Below the pieces are notes generated by a model. That model had not been told where the DNA came from. It worked only from the letters and a program-made list of their open reading frames with translations, and ran no database searches. From assembly GCA_016718525.1 (NCBI GenBank), contig JADKDD010000001.1, positions 248,001 through 312,000 on the forward strand: a DNA stretch of 64,000 bases, read 5' to 3'. Source of the DNA: Rhodocyclaceae bacterium. GTDB lineage: Bacteria > Pseudomonadota > Gammaproteobacteria > Burkholderiales > Rhodocyclaceae. Shown in pieces: positions 35,093 to 42,810 of the stretch (position 1 is its first letter; every line of letters begins with the position of its first letter). The position numbers were made by a program, and so were the translations under genes.

Positions 35093-35665
35093 ATGAACCG
35101 AATACAAACGTTGGTCTTGGTGGTTGGAATGGTCAATCTGACCTTGCTTTTGCTTTTCCCTCCCTACGACTATGTGGCGCTTGGGCACAATGGTGTCGCG
35201 ACGTTTGGTGGTTTTCGTTTTGCGCTTGGAAATCACAGCAATCTGATATTGAATCAAAATTTCCTCATTCTTGAAGTGATCGTTGTCTTGATCAATTTAT
35301 CGATTGCCTTGCTGGTGACGCGCGCGCTTTCCGGCCAAACTGCAAAAATCGCCGGGAACCGGAATCAGCTTTATCTGTTGGCCGGCATCTCCGTCAACCT
35401 TGTCATCATGTTGCTGTTTCCTCCATTCGAAAACTCGATGGCCATAACAAAAGCCGTTATTCCAACGCTTGAGGGCTTCTTTTTTGTTTTTGGTGACAAT
35501 TCTCAACGCCAGTTGGTGGCACCGATCCTATACTTGGAAATCACCCTGATTTTGGTTAATGGCGGCATATTCTGGCTGATGCTCAAAGGTCGCAGGGACA
35601 AAGCTCTTACATCATCAGAGTTGCGCAAACTCGCAACTACCGTTCGGTCTGTGCGCAAGCCTTAA
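35093..35665 (+). CDS. Membrane protein with an internal duplication, function unknown
   Basis: 190 residues with four predicted membrane helices in two repeats. The first half begins LVLVVGMVNLTLLLLFPPYDYV and ends in a helix VVLINLSIALLVT. The second begins LLAGISVNLVIMLLFPPFENS, followed by a helix LILVNGGIFWLM. Both halves carry the LLxFPP motif and a GF+F(A/V)xGxxSxxxL stretch. I do not know a named family. It is divergent from the UgpB-like gene and directly upstream of tRNA-Thr. Confidence 0.75.
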   Translation: MNRIQTLVLVVGMVNLTLLLLFPPYDYVALGHNGVATFGGFRFALGNHSNLILNQNFLILEVIVVLINLSIALLVTRALSGQTAKIAGNRNQLYLLAGISVNLVIMLLFPPFENSMAITKAVIPTLEGFFFVFGDNSQRQLVAPILYLEITLILVNGGIFWLMLKGRRDKALTSSELRKLATTVRSVRKP

Positions 35666-35679
35666 GCCTTGGCTATAAT
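35651..35679 (+). promoter_or_regulatory. Likely promoter of tRNA-Thr
   Basis: A perfect TATAAT at 35674-35679 is followed by a GC-rich discriminator (GCGCGCCC), 23 bp before the tRNA. The -35 region 17 bp upstream (GTGCGC) is poor. The promoter sits across the stop of the preceding membrane protein gene. Confidence 0.6.
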
Positions 35680-35702
35680 GCGCGCCCTGCCAAAGAAACA
35701 AT

Positions 35703-35778
<76 letters not shown>

Positions 35779-35786
35779 GTAATACC

Positions 35787-35820
35787 AAGGGCTAGCGGGT
35801 TTTTAAACCTTCTAGCCCTT
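35787..35820 (+). terminator. Terminator of tRNA-Thr
   Basis: A 9-bp stem AAGGGCTAG (35787-35795) with CTAGCCCTT (35812-35820), followed by TCTCTTT, 8 bp after the tRNA CCA. Confidence 0.8.
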
Positions 35821-36003
35821 TCTCTTTGGAACACTGGCGGCTGAGCGTGGACTCTTGATGAATCTTCAAGCGAAACGCGACTTCGCGGATTGCGGAAGCG
35901 AATCCAGCAAGTGCATCAAAACCAGGGTAACCCCGCTTGATCCGCAAAAATTTTCTGTCATTGGACTGCAACTGTCGAACACAACCGCGTCAGGCGTGAG
36001 TGT

Positions 36004-36017
36004 TTGATTTGAGTCAA
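36004..36017 (+). promoter_or_regulatory. FNR box upstream of fnr
   Basis: TTGAT-TTGA-GTCAA, a 9-of-10 match to TTGAT-N4-ATCAA. Its centre is about 31 bp upstream of a CATAAG/TAAGCT -10-like element and 69 bp from the fnr ATG. This geometry fits class II activation, so autoregulation of fnr is likely. The region 35866-36079 contains no convincing gene. Confidence 0.75.
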
Positions 36018-36079
36018 CACGTGCCTCGGTCGGTAAGCATAAGCTAGTCGCAACCATCGAGCATAAAAAGAAAAATATC

Positions 36080-36850
36080 ATGCGCGCACCAACCCAACAC
36101 AGCATCACGTACATGGCCGGCGCACGACCACATGGGGGTTGCCTCACCTGCAAAATGCATTTTCGCTGCCTGCCGCGCGGACTCAACGAGCGAGATACCG
36201 TGCGCGTCGAGGGCCTTCTGCAGACCCGGCGCCAACTGAAGTGCGGTGAATATCTTTATCAGGCGGGCGACCGTTGCGATACCATCTATGCCGTAAAGAC
36301 CGGATGCCTCAAAACTCACGTTTGCGACGAACACGGATATGAGCAGGTTACCGGCTTTCAGATGGCGGGCGATTTGCTTGGTATGGACGGGATCGGCCTA
36401 CGCGCTCACGATTTCAATTTGGTCGCGCTCGAGGATAGCGAAGTTTGTGCGCTACCAACCGCAAGGCTCGACGAGCTGCCGCCCGAACTGGAGACCATCC
36501 GGCGTTACCTCCACGAGGTCATGAGCGGATACATTGTGCGCGATCATAACGCCATGATCATGCTCAGCAAGATGCGGGCGGAGGAGCGCCTGGCGGCCTT
36601 CCTACTTGATTTGTCGCGACGTTTTGCCGCTCTGGGATATTCGTCCAGCGAATTCAATCTGCGCATGTCGCGTGAAGACATCGGTTCGTATCTCGGCATC
36701 AAGATCGAAACCGTAAGCCGGATGTTTTCGCAGTTTCAGGAGCGCAAGTTGATCGACGTTAAAAACAGGCATGTTTGCATCCTCGACTCGGTACGCCTCC
36801 AACGCATTATTGGACGTAGCCTCCCGAGCAAGCAGCGGCGCGTCGGCTAA
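36080..36850 (+). CDS. fnr: Fnr-type oxygen-responsive transcription regulator
   Basis: 256 residues. The N-terminal cysteines GGCLTCKMHFRC and a fourth in EDSEVCAL reproduce the four ligands of the oxygen-labile [4Fe-4S] cluster of FNR. A cyclic-nucleotide-type beta barrel and a dimer helix follow. The HTH is SREDIGSYLGIKIETVSRMFSQF, with the E-x-x-S-R pattern that reads TTGAT half sites. It should be dimeric and active without oxygen. An FNR box lies upstream of the gene itself and others precede ompW, ccoN and usp in this window. Confidence 0.92.
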   Translation: MRAPTQHSITYMAGARPHGGCLTCKMHFRCLPRGLNERDTVRVEGLLQTRRQLKCGEYLYQAGDRCDTIYAVKTGCLKTHVCDEHGYEQVTGFQMAGDLLGMDGIGLRAHDFNLVALEDSEVCALPTARLDELPPELETIRRYLHEVMSGYIVRDHNAMIMLSKMRAEERLAAFLLDLSRRFAALGYSSSEFNLRMSREDIGSYLGIKIETVSRMFSQFQERKLIDVKNRHVCILDSVRLQRIIGRSLPSKQRRVG

Positions 36851-36893
36851 GGGTCAGGACGGATTTCAGCGGTTGCAGGTAATTTACGCGTCG

Positions 36894-37736
36894 TTAGAAC
36901 TTCGCCGGAACGAGTTTGCTCGGATACTTTGGATCGACGTAGTCGCCAGGTTTTTGTCGCTTCGGCAGTTTGACTTTTTCACGCGGCAAAGCCTTGTAAG
37001 GAATGCTGCTCAGCAGATGTGAGATGATGTTTAGCCTGGCTCGTTTCTTATCATTCGAGTCCGCCACGAACCACGGCGCCCATGATGAGTCGGTTGCGGC
37101 AAACATGTCGTCGCGGGCGCGGGAATAGTCATACCAGCGGCTAAACGATTTGAGATCCATTGGCGAAAGCTTCCATGTCTTGCGACCGTCCTCGATACGG
37201 GCTACCAGCCGCCGGGTCTGCTCCTCCTCACTGACTTCCAGCCAATATTTCAGCAAAATGATTCCCGAGGTTGTCATCAATCGTTCAAAGGCAGGCACAA
37301 ACTGCAAAAACTGCTTGACGGCGGCATCACTGGTAAAGCCCATCACGCGCTCGACACCTGCGCGGTTGTACCAACTGCGGTCCCAGATCACGACTTCACC
37401 AGCGGCGGGGAAGTGCGGAAGATAACGCTGCACGTACATTTGCGTCTTCTCCCGCTCGGTCGGCGAGGGTAGGGCCACCACACGGAATACCCGCGGACTG
37501 ACACGCTCGGTCAGCGCCTTGATCGTTCCACCCTTGCCGGCACCATCACGGCCCTCGAAAACGATACAAACCTTCAGGCCTTTGGCAACGACCCATTCCT
37601 GCAATTTGACTAACTCAATGTGCAAGCGGGCCAATTCCTTGTCGTAATCCTTAGCCTTGATTTTGCTTTTACCGGCGGACTTCTCGTTCAACGGTTCGCT
37701 TTCAGAGTGTTTGGTTTTTTTACCTGGTTTGGTCAT
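36894..37736 (-). CDS. ppk2: Polyphosphate kinase 2
   Basis: 280 residues. A basic N-terminal tail is followed by the P-loop kinase core: Walker A FEGRDGAGKGGTIKALTERVSPR near residue 60, TEREKTQMYVQRYLPHFPAAGEVVIWDRSWYNRAGVERVMGF with the Walker B, and RWYDYSRARDDMFAATD. PPK2 uses polyphosphate to phosphorylate ADP or GDP, or works in reverse. The exact nucleotide class is not evident. A 94-residue gene upstream on the same strand is probably cotranscribed. Confidence 0.92.
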   Translation of the reverse strand: MTKPGKKTKHSESEPLNEKSAGKSKIKAKDYDKELARLHIELVKLQEWVVAKGLKVCIVFEGRDGAGKGGTIKALTERVSPRVFRVVALPSPTEREKTQMYVQRYLPHFPAAGEVVIWDRSWYNRAGVERVMGFTSDAAVKQFLQFVPAFERLMTTSGIILLKYWLEVSEEEQTRRLVARIEDGRKTWKLSPMDLKSFSRWYDYSRARDDMFAATDSSWAPWFVADSNDKKRARLNIISHLLSSIPYKALPREKVKLPKRQKPGDYVDPKYPSKLVPAKF

Positions 37737-37775
37737 TTCAAAATCCTCAATAAAATCTTGGCATCCAAACGAACG

Positions 37776-38060
37776 TTATGTTGACCGGTTCTTCTCATTG
37801 GCCAGCGCTTTGTCCATGATCACCTTGTAAAGATGCAGCACTTGAGCAACCGTATCCTTCAGTTCCGGATTGCGCTCGATCACAGCACGATTTCCCTGTG
37901 CGTCTTCGAGTGCCTGTTTCAGAAAACGGATGTCAAGATCGGTCAACAGTTCGCCGCGATCAAGCTGAGCGTTGATTTGCTCCAGTCTCGGGAGTCTTTG
38001 CTTCACCAAGCGTTCGCCAACTACGGCGATGATGCCGGCATCTTGTGATGGATCGCTCAT
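37776..38060 (-). CDS. Small conserved-looking helical protein, function unknown
   Basis: 94 residues, acidic and fully alpha-helical by eye: LPRLEQINAQLDRGELLTDLDIRFLKQALEDAQGNRAVIERNPELKDTVAQVLHLYKVIMDKAL. No signal peptide, cysteine or membrane segment. An AAGGAAAT ribosome-site-like stretch precedes the ATG. Its 39-bp distance from ppk2 on the same strand suggests one transcript. I know no named family. Confidence 0.65.
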   Translation of the reverse strand: MSDPSQDAGIIAVVGERLVKQRLPRLEQINAQLDRGELLTDLDIRFLKQALEDAQGNRAVIERNPELKDTVAQVLHLYKVIMDKALANEKNRST

Positions 38061-38383
38061 ATTGATTTCCTTGTGATGGGAGAAATGGTTGTAGAGTTAA
38101 TTTCTGACGCGCTTTAGCTGAACATTACTACAAACCGGGGGGTGATTCCATTTGAGCGTGCGGCAGGCGTATTTTGAGCGCGGGTATCGATTGTGAGTAG
38201 GCGCTGACCGGACGGTGTCAATGTCACTCGTCACACTCAGTGCATCGACACCGGCGCTTTGAAACCTGATATCCAAAATCGTTTGAGTCGCTTCCTATTC
38301 CTTGTGGGGTCTGATAGTCGTCGAGAGATTTATAATCTTCAACCGCAGGACAATTTTTGACTTTATTAAGTAATGAGGACACC
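38061..38383. other. Intergenic region between divergent genes
   Basis: 323 bp holding the promoters of the 94-residue gene (minus strand) and the glycine-zipper lipoprotein (plus strand). I find no FNR box, no hairpin of note and no credible small ORF. The 38224-38508 minus-strand frame is a shadow of the lipoprotein gene. Confidence 0.5.
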
Positions 38384-38827
38384 ATGACCAAGCATGATTT
38401 TTCGCGATTTTTGTTGGTTGCAACAGCGTTTGTTCTAGCTGCCTGCGCACCGCAACCCCCGCAGCCCAACGTCGTTGAGATACGCCGCGGGGTCATCGAA
38501 CAGATCACTCAGACGCAAATTGCGACCAACCAACATGCCGGTGTTGGTGCGGTGGTGGGTGGCTTGATCGGACTTGGCGTTGGTAGCCTGATCGGTGGTG
38601 GTACGGGTCGCGATGTGGCTATGGTCGCCGGCACCATTGGCGGTGCGGTTGTTGGCAATGACGTACAAAAGAAGCATGACCAACCGATCCCGGCGCTTCA
38701 GATTATTGTACGGACTTCATCCGGCGTGCTTGTCGCAGTCACGCAACCACTTGGCCCAACCTTGTTTGTCGGACAAAAGGTCTACGTGCAAGGTAACGGT
38801 GAGGATGCGCGGGTCACGCCGCAGTAA
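38384..38827 (+). CDS. Glycine-zipper 2TM lipoprotein (SlyB/PcP-like)
   Basis: 147 residues from the ATG at 38384. It has a lipoprotein signal MTKHDFSRFLLVATAFVLAAC. The glycine zipper repeat is AGVGAVVGGLIGLGVGSLIGGGTGRDVAMVAGTIGGAVVGNDVQ. A beta-rich C-terminal domain follows (ALQIIVRTSSGVLVAVTQPLGPTLFVGQKVYV). These are outer-membrane lipoproteins of the SlyB/PcP family with a structural or envelope-stress role. A GAGGAC motif precedes the start. Confidence 0.88.
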   Translation: MTKHDFSRFLLVATAFVLAACAPQPPQPNVVEIRRGVIEQITQTQIATNQHAGVGAVVGGLIGLGVGSLIGGGTGRDVAMVAGTIGGAVVGNDVQKKHDQPIPALQIIVRTSSGVLVAVTQPLGPTLFVGQKVYVQGNGEDARVTPQ

Positions 38828-38911
38828 CGGTATAGATTCCGGAGCGCACGATGTCTTGACGTCGTGCGCCGTTGTTGTTCGGCCGACGGGAATTGCAGTT
38901 CTATTCATTAG

Positions 38912-39847
38912 CTAATCAGCAGTAACTTTCAGTACATAGCCGACGCGCGGGAAATGCACGTGAAGCGTGCCGGCACGCTCGTCATGACGACGCACAATGG
39001 TCTCATTTGCGGTGACAGAGAGGAGTTCACCTTCGGTTGTTTCGGCACCGAAACTTTCCGCTGCGATACTGACGGTGCTGCCAACAGGGATGCCGAGTGC
39101 ATCCTGAAAAGCATTTGTCGAAACGGTCAGCGGTGTAGAACGGGCCGCCAGTGCAATGGCACCAGTTGCGTTGAATTTTTCCGGGTTGTCGTAACCGATC
39201 GCGGCCAACCTGTCCATCCAGGCCAAGACTCGCGGCGCTGCCAGAAGTATGTCCGCCATCACGGGTGTGCAGGTACGCGTAAACCACAACGGGTGATAGG
39301 CAGCAAAGTCGGCAACTGTCGGTTCTGAACTGAGCAAATATGTAGTTTGTTCCAGCATCGCCTCCAAGCGCGACAGGTAAACTGTGTATGCCGCTGTGGC
39401 ATCGGTGGGGCTAAGGCGGACCATCCCGCCGCGCATTTTGCCGCGATCTTCACCGAAGGCTTTGAGCGCTTCGGGTGGCGCGCCGGCGAACAACTGAGCA
39501 GCGCCCTTGGCACTTAGGTTATGTCCCATCGCTGCCCAAAACAAGGTAGTGTCGGCCCATTGCGCAACGATGCGGGCGGTTCCTTCGATCGCCGCTGGAT
39601 AAAGGCTCGGTCGAGATTGAATTCTTTCCAGTTGGTCGCAGATCAAGGCGCTGTCGCAGTAAATATCCGCACCGATCTGCATGAACGGTGTTTTGCGGTA
39701 CCCGCCGGTCAATGCCACCACATCAGGTTTGGGCATGATCGACGGAATGATCACCGACTTCCATGCGAGTTTCTTGTAAGCCAATATCAGGCGAATTTTT
39801 TCGGAAAACGGCGAGGTCGGGTAGTGATGCAAGATGATGTCAGTCAT
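38912..39847 (-). CDS. Glutathione S-transferase family protein with a C-terminal extra domain
   Basis: 311 residues. The thioredoxin-like GST N domain is IILHHYPTSPFSEKIRLILAYKKLAWKSV, then GGYRKTPFMQIGADIYCDSALICDQLE. A helical GST C domain follows to about residue 220 (SRLEAMLEQTTYLLSSEPTVADFAAYHPLWF). The last 70-80 residues (PVGSTVSIAAESFGAETTEGELLSVTANETIVRRHDERAGTLHVHFPRVGYVLKV) form a beta-rich extension not present in ordinary 200-230 residue GSTs. It is cytosolic with an unknown substrate. Confidence 0.85.
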   Translation of the reverse strand: MTDIILHHYPTSPFSEKIRLILAYKKLAWKSVIIPSIMPKPDVVALTGGYRKTPFMQIGADIYCDSALICDQLERIQSRPSLYPAAIEGTARIVAQWADTTLFWAAMGHNLSAKGAAQLFAGAPPEALKAFGEDRGKMRGGMVRLSPTDATAAYTVYLSRLEAMLEQTTYLLSSEPTVADFAAYHPLWFTRTCTPVMADILLAAPRVLAWMDRLAAIGYDNPEKFNATGAIALAARSTPLTVSTNAFQDALGIPVGSTVSIAAESFGAETTEGELLSVTANETIVRRHDERAGTLHVHFPRVGYVLKVTAD

Positions 39848-39980
39848 ATATGTTCCTGGTGTTTAGCGCACTGAGCGTAGGCTTCAATGATTGTATAGGG
39901 GATACCTGATCGCGCTTGCGTTAACGGAAATACTGCAATAATCCGGCTCGCGCTGAATCCCAACGGACCACTCAATATTC

Positions 39981-40982
39981 ATGCAGGTTTTTCTCGACAG
40001 TCTCTACTTTGTTGTCTTCAATATCGGAACGGCCTTGTTTGCGCCGATCAAGCGCGACTCCTTTTTGTTCTGGCCGTTCCTGCTGACGACGCTGGTTTTT
40101 GCAATGTTGGCTTGGTGGTATTGGCATCGCGGTAGTGCCGGTGGCAATCGCTGGACCGAATTTCGACAGCGTTTTCTGAGTCGACAACTTTGGTTGCATC
40201 GTTCCGCTCGAGCTGACTACAGTTTGTATTTCGTCAACGCATTGCTGTGGCCGCTATTGTTTACGTCACTAATGTTCAATCAATTTGATGTTGCTCATGC
40301 GCTTGATCAGATAGGCGGATTATCTTCGGCTGGAACGCCGCCCGCCGAAACCGTCAGTTTCATTTGGCGTGCCATATACACCTTGATGTTTTTTGTGGCT
40401 TACGACTTCGGCCGCTTTGCGGCGCATTGCCTGCTGCATGAAGTGCCGGTTTTGTGGGAATTCCACAAAGTCCATCATTCGGCAGAAGTGCTGACTCCGA
40501 TGACCGCGTTTCGCGCTCATCCGGTGGATTTATTAGTCATGGCCTGGGGTGGAATTTTTTTCTCCGGGCTGGTGACCTGGGTTTTCAATCATGTGAGCAG
40601 TTCACCAATCGACTTGTTTACTTTTCTGGGACTAAACGTTTTGCTTTGGCTGAGTAACACGGTTGGCAACTTGCGTCATACGCGCGTATGGATAACTTAT
40701 GGTCCGCGGCTTGGAAAATGGCTGATCAGCCCGGCGCACCATCAACTTCATCATAGTTGCGAGCCGCATCACATGGGCTGTAACCGTGGATTTGATATCG
40801 CACTGTGGGATCGCCTTTACGGCACGCTGGTAGTGCCGACTGGTGCAGAGCCACAATTCGCCATTGGGCTGGACGATGGCAGTAGTGCCGAATGGCAGAC
40901 GGTCGGGCAAATGCTTTGGAAACCGTTTGTTGGTGTGGCGGCTCGTTTGCGTGGACGGTTGTTAGGGTCGGCCAAGCGCTAG
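39981..40982 (+). CDS. Sterol desaturase/fatty acid hydroxylase family membrane protein
   Basis: 333 residues, several membrane helices, and the eight-histidine di-iron motifs of the ERG3/fatty acid hydroxylase family: HCLLHEVPVLWEFHKVHHSAEVLTPMTAFRAH and HHQLHHSCEPHHMGCNRG. Members introduce hydroxyl groups or double bonds into membrane lipids using O2. The lipid substrate here is unknown. The stop overlaps the convergent creatininase by 4 bp. Confidence 0.88.
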   Translation: MQVFLDSLYFVVFNIGTALFAPIKRDSFLFWPFLLTTLVFAMLAWWYWHRGSAGGNRWTEFRQRFLSRQLWLHRSARADYSLYFVNALLWPLLFTSLMFNQFDVAHALDQIGGLSSAGTPPAETVSFIWRAIYTLMFFVAYDFGRFAAHCLLHEVPVLWEFHKVHHSAEVLTPMTAFRAHPVDLLVMAWGGIFFSGLVTWVFNHVSSSPIDLFTFLGLNVLLWLSNTVGNLRHTRVWITYGPRLGKWLISPAHHQLHHSCEPHHMGCNRGFDIALWDRLYGTLVVPTGAEPQFAIGLDDGSSAEWQTVGQMLWKPFVGVAARLRGRLLGSAKR

Positions 40983-41782
40983 GGCTGGGCTAGCGTTAGC
41001 GCCCGGATCTGGGTTAAAGCAGCGGCAACTCTTTGTGCCAGTGCCTTTTGTCCCAATTCAGCTGTCGCATTGCGAGGATCTTCCTCGGCACCGTTGGTCG
41101 CATTGGCATTCGCGAACTGATCGCGGCGCACCCAACGCCCGTCGTGGTCGATGGCCATCAGCGTGGCTGTATCCAGTGTGCCCGCATGAGCTTGCAAGTC
41201 GAGCGGCACGATCCGACCTGGGGCGGTCAGAGAAAATCCCGGCGGGTCAAAAACCGCAGTGATATGCAAAACCCGTATTCCGCGTGGCGCCAATTGCGCG
41301 TCCATTGCGCGGGCGAGTTCGCCCAGCGCCGCTTGACCGTCCCCGTGATCTCCCATCAACAATATGCGGCGAAAACCGGCGGCGATTGCACTCAATGCGA
41401 CATCACCAGCCACCGCTGCGTATACTGCTTCCGATACATTGACGGTACCGGGAAACCGCATATGTCCGCTGCGAGTGATCGGGTCGCCAGTCGGCGCATA
41501 AGGAAAGATCGGATAAATCAACGCGTCGCCCAACTTGAGGGCAATCTGCTCAGCCAGGTATCGAGCAATGAAATTATGTTTGCCCAACGCCATCTGCGGC
41601 CCATTTTGCTCGGTGCTTCCAGCAAAGATGATGGCTGTAGTCTTTCCATCAGCTAGCTCAGCGCGGACTTCTTGCCAGGTCAATTCTTCAATGAATAGCG
41701 ATCGGGCATAGATCGCCGGGGACGTAGTCAGGAAGCAAAACGCGACGACCCAATGCAGGGCTGCGCGATACTCGGATTTCAT
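40979..41782 (-). CDS. Creatininase family protein, exported
   Basis: 267 residues from the ATG at 41782, which starts a signal peptide (MKSEYRAALHWVVAFCFLTTSPAIYA). The 140-residue in-frame extension upstream looks like noncoding translation. Core features are WQEVRAELADGKTTAIIFAGSTEQNGPQMALGKH, RSGHMRFPGTVNVS and LLMGDHGDGQAALGELA. They fit the creatininase (MftE-like) metal-dependent amidohydrolase fold. The signal peptide makes it periplasmic, which is less common in this family. Substrate unknown. Confidence 0.82.
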   Translation of the reverse strand: MKSEYRAALHWVVAFCFLTTSPAIYARSLFIEELTWQEVRAELADGKTTAIIFAGSTEQNGPQMALGKHNFIARYLAEQIALKLGDALIYPIFPYAPTGDPITRSGHMRFPGTVNVSEAVYAAVAGDVALSAIAAGFRRILLMGDHGDGQAALGELARAMDAQLAPRGIRVLHITAVFDPPGFSLTAPGRIVPLDLQAHAGTLDTATLMAIDHDGRWVRRDQFANANATNGAEEDPRNATAELGQKALAQRVAAALTQIRALTLAQP

Positions 41783-41993
41783 ACAGATGCTCGAACTTTG
41801 TTTCGAGGCATGAATCGGGTTGCTCGCATAGGTGACGTTTGAACTGTTGCTTGATAAGGTGTGAATGTCGGACGATAGCCTGATTCGACAGCAATCGCAA
41901 ACATCGTTTTGACTTCCATCACGGTGTCCGCGGTTAGAATGAATTCTTTGCCGGCAATGATGCTGGCGGTCGATTTCGCATAGGAGCAATGTC

Positions 41994-42761
41994 ATGAAAA
42001 TAGCAAACAAGGTGTTCATTATTACAGGTGGTGCATCAGGGCTCGGCGCTGCATCGGCAAAGCGGATTGTTGCCGCCGGCGGCAAGGTAGTGATGGCCGA
42101 CCTGAACAAGGAAGCAGGTGAGGCATTGGCTAAGGAATTGGGTGCAAACGCTGCCTTTTCCATGACCAATGTGGCAGACGAAGCCAGCGCCCAAGCCTGC
42201 ATTGACTTTGCAGTGAGTCACTTTGGCGGTTTGCATGGATTGATCAACTGTGCCGGGGTCGGCCCCGCAGAAAAGGTGCTGGGCAAAAATGGGGTGCATG
42301 CGTTGGCCTCGTTTACCCGCACCATCAATATCAATGTCATTGGCACCTTCAATATGTTGCGTCTGGCGACCGTGGTGATGAGCGCGAGTGAGGCCAGCGC
42401 GGGAGGCGAGCGCGGAGTGATCATCAATACTGCGTCGGTGGCAGCGTTCGACGGGCAAATCGGGCAAGCCGGTTATTCGGCGTCCAAGGGCGCGGTGGTT
42501 GCCATGACTTTGCCGATCGCCCGAGAATTGGCACGCTATGGCATCCGGGTAATGACGATTGCCCCGGGAATCTTCGAAACTCCGATGCTGCTGGGATTGC
42601 CTCAGGAGGCGCAGGATTCGTTGGGTAAGATGGTTCCATTCCCGCCACGCCTTGGTCGTCCGGATGAGTTCGCCGCCTTGGCGCAACACATCATTGAAAA
42701 TGAGATGCTCAATGGGGAAGTGATTCGCCTTGACGGCGCAATCCGGATGGCGCCGAAGTAA
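41994..42761 (+). CDS. SDR family 3-hydroxyacyl-CoA dehydrogenase (type II/HSD10-like)
   Basis: 255 residues of a classical short-chain dehydrogenase: NAD site GGASGLGAASAKRI, NCAG motif INCAGV, catalytic Ser in IINTASVAAFDG, and catalytic YSASKGA. The insertion and the IAPGIFETPMLLGLP end resemble 3-hydroxy-2-methylbutyryl-CoA dehydrogenase/HSD17B10, active in isoleucine and fatty acid breakdown. An AGGAGCA site precedes the ATG. A hairpin built from the 25-bp repeat follows the stop. Confidence 0.88.
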   Translation: MKIANKVFIITGGASGLGAASAKRIVAAGGKVVMADLNKEAGEALAKELGANAAFSMTNVADEASAQACIDFAVSHFGGLHGLINCAGVGPAEKVLGKNGVHALASFTRTININVIGTFNMLRLATVVMSASEASAGGERGVIINTASVAAFDGQIGQAGYSASKGAVVAMTLPIARELARYGIRVMTIAPGIFETPMLLGLPQEAQDSLGKMVPFPPRLGRPDEFAALAQHIIENEMLNGEVIRLDGAIRMAPK

Positions 42762-42770
42762 GCGAAGCTT

Positions 42771-42804
42771 GCGTGTTGCCAGTTGGTGCTGGCAACACGC
42801 TGTT
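42771..42804 (+). repeat. 25-bp repeat copy in a 10-bp perfect stem-loop between the SDR gene and ccoI
   Basis: GCGTGTTGCC (42771-42780) pairs perfectly with GGCAACACGC (42791-42800) around AGTTGGTGCT. The repeat core matches the consensus at 22 of 25 positions. Its upper part is CAG-TTGGTG-CTG. It ends 7 bp before the ccoI ATG. It could terminate the SDR transcript or affect ccoI translation. Confidence 0.7.
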
Positions 42805-42810
42805 AATAAT

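Noticed and set aside
35866..36081. Minus-strand frame starting MIFFFLCSMVATSLCLPTEA that looks like a signal peptide, 71 residues
   Set aside because: It overlaps the fnr start and the FNR box region, has no Shine-Dalgarno, and the rest of the peptide shows no domain. Probably chance antisense of the promoter region.
40979..42202. 407-residue version of the creatininase
   Set aside because: The first 140 residues are low-complexity noncoding-like translation, and a proper signal peptide begins at 41782.
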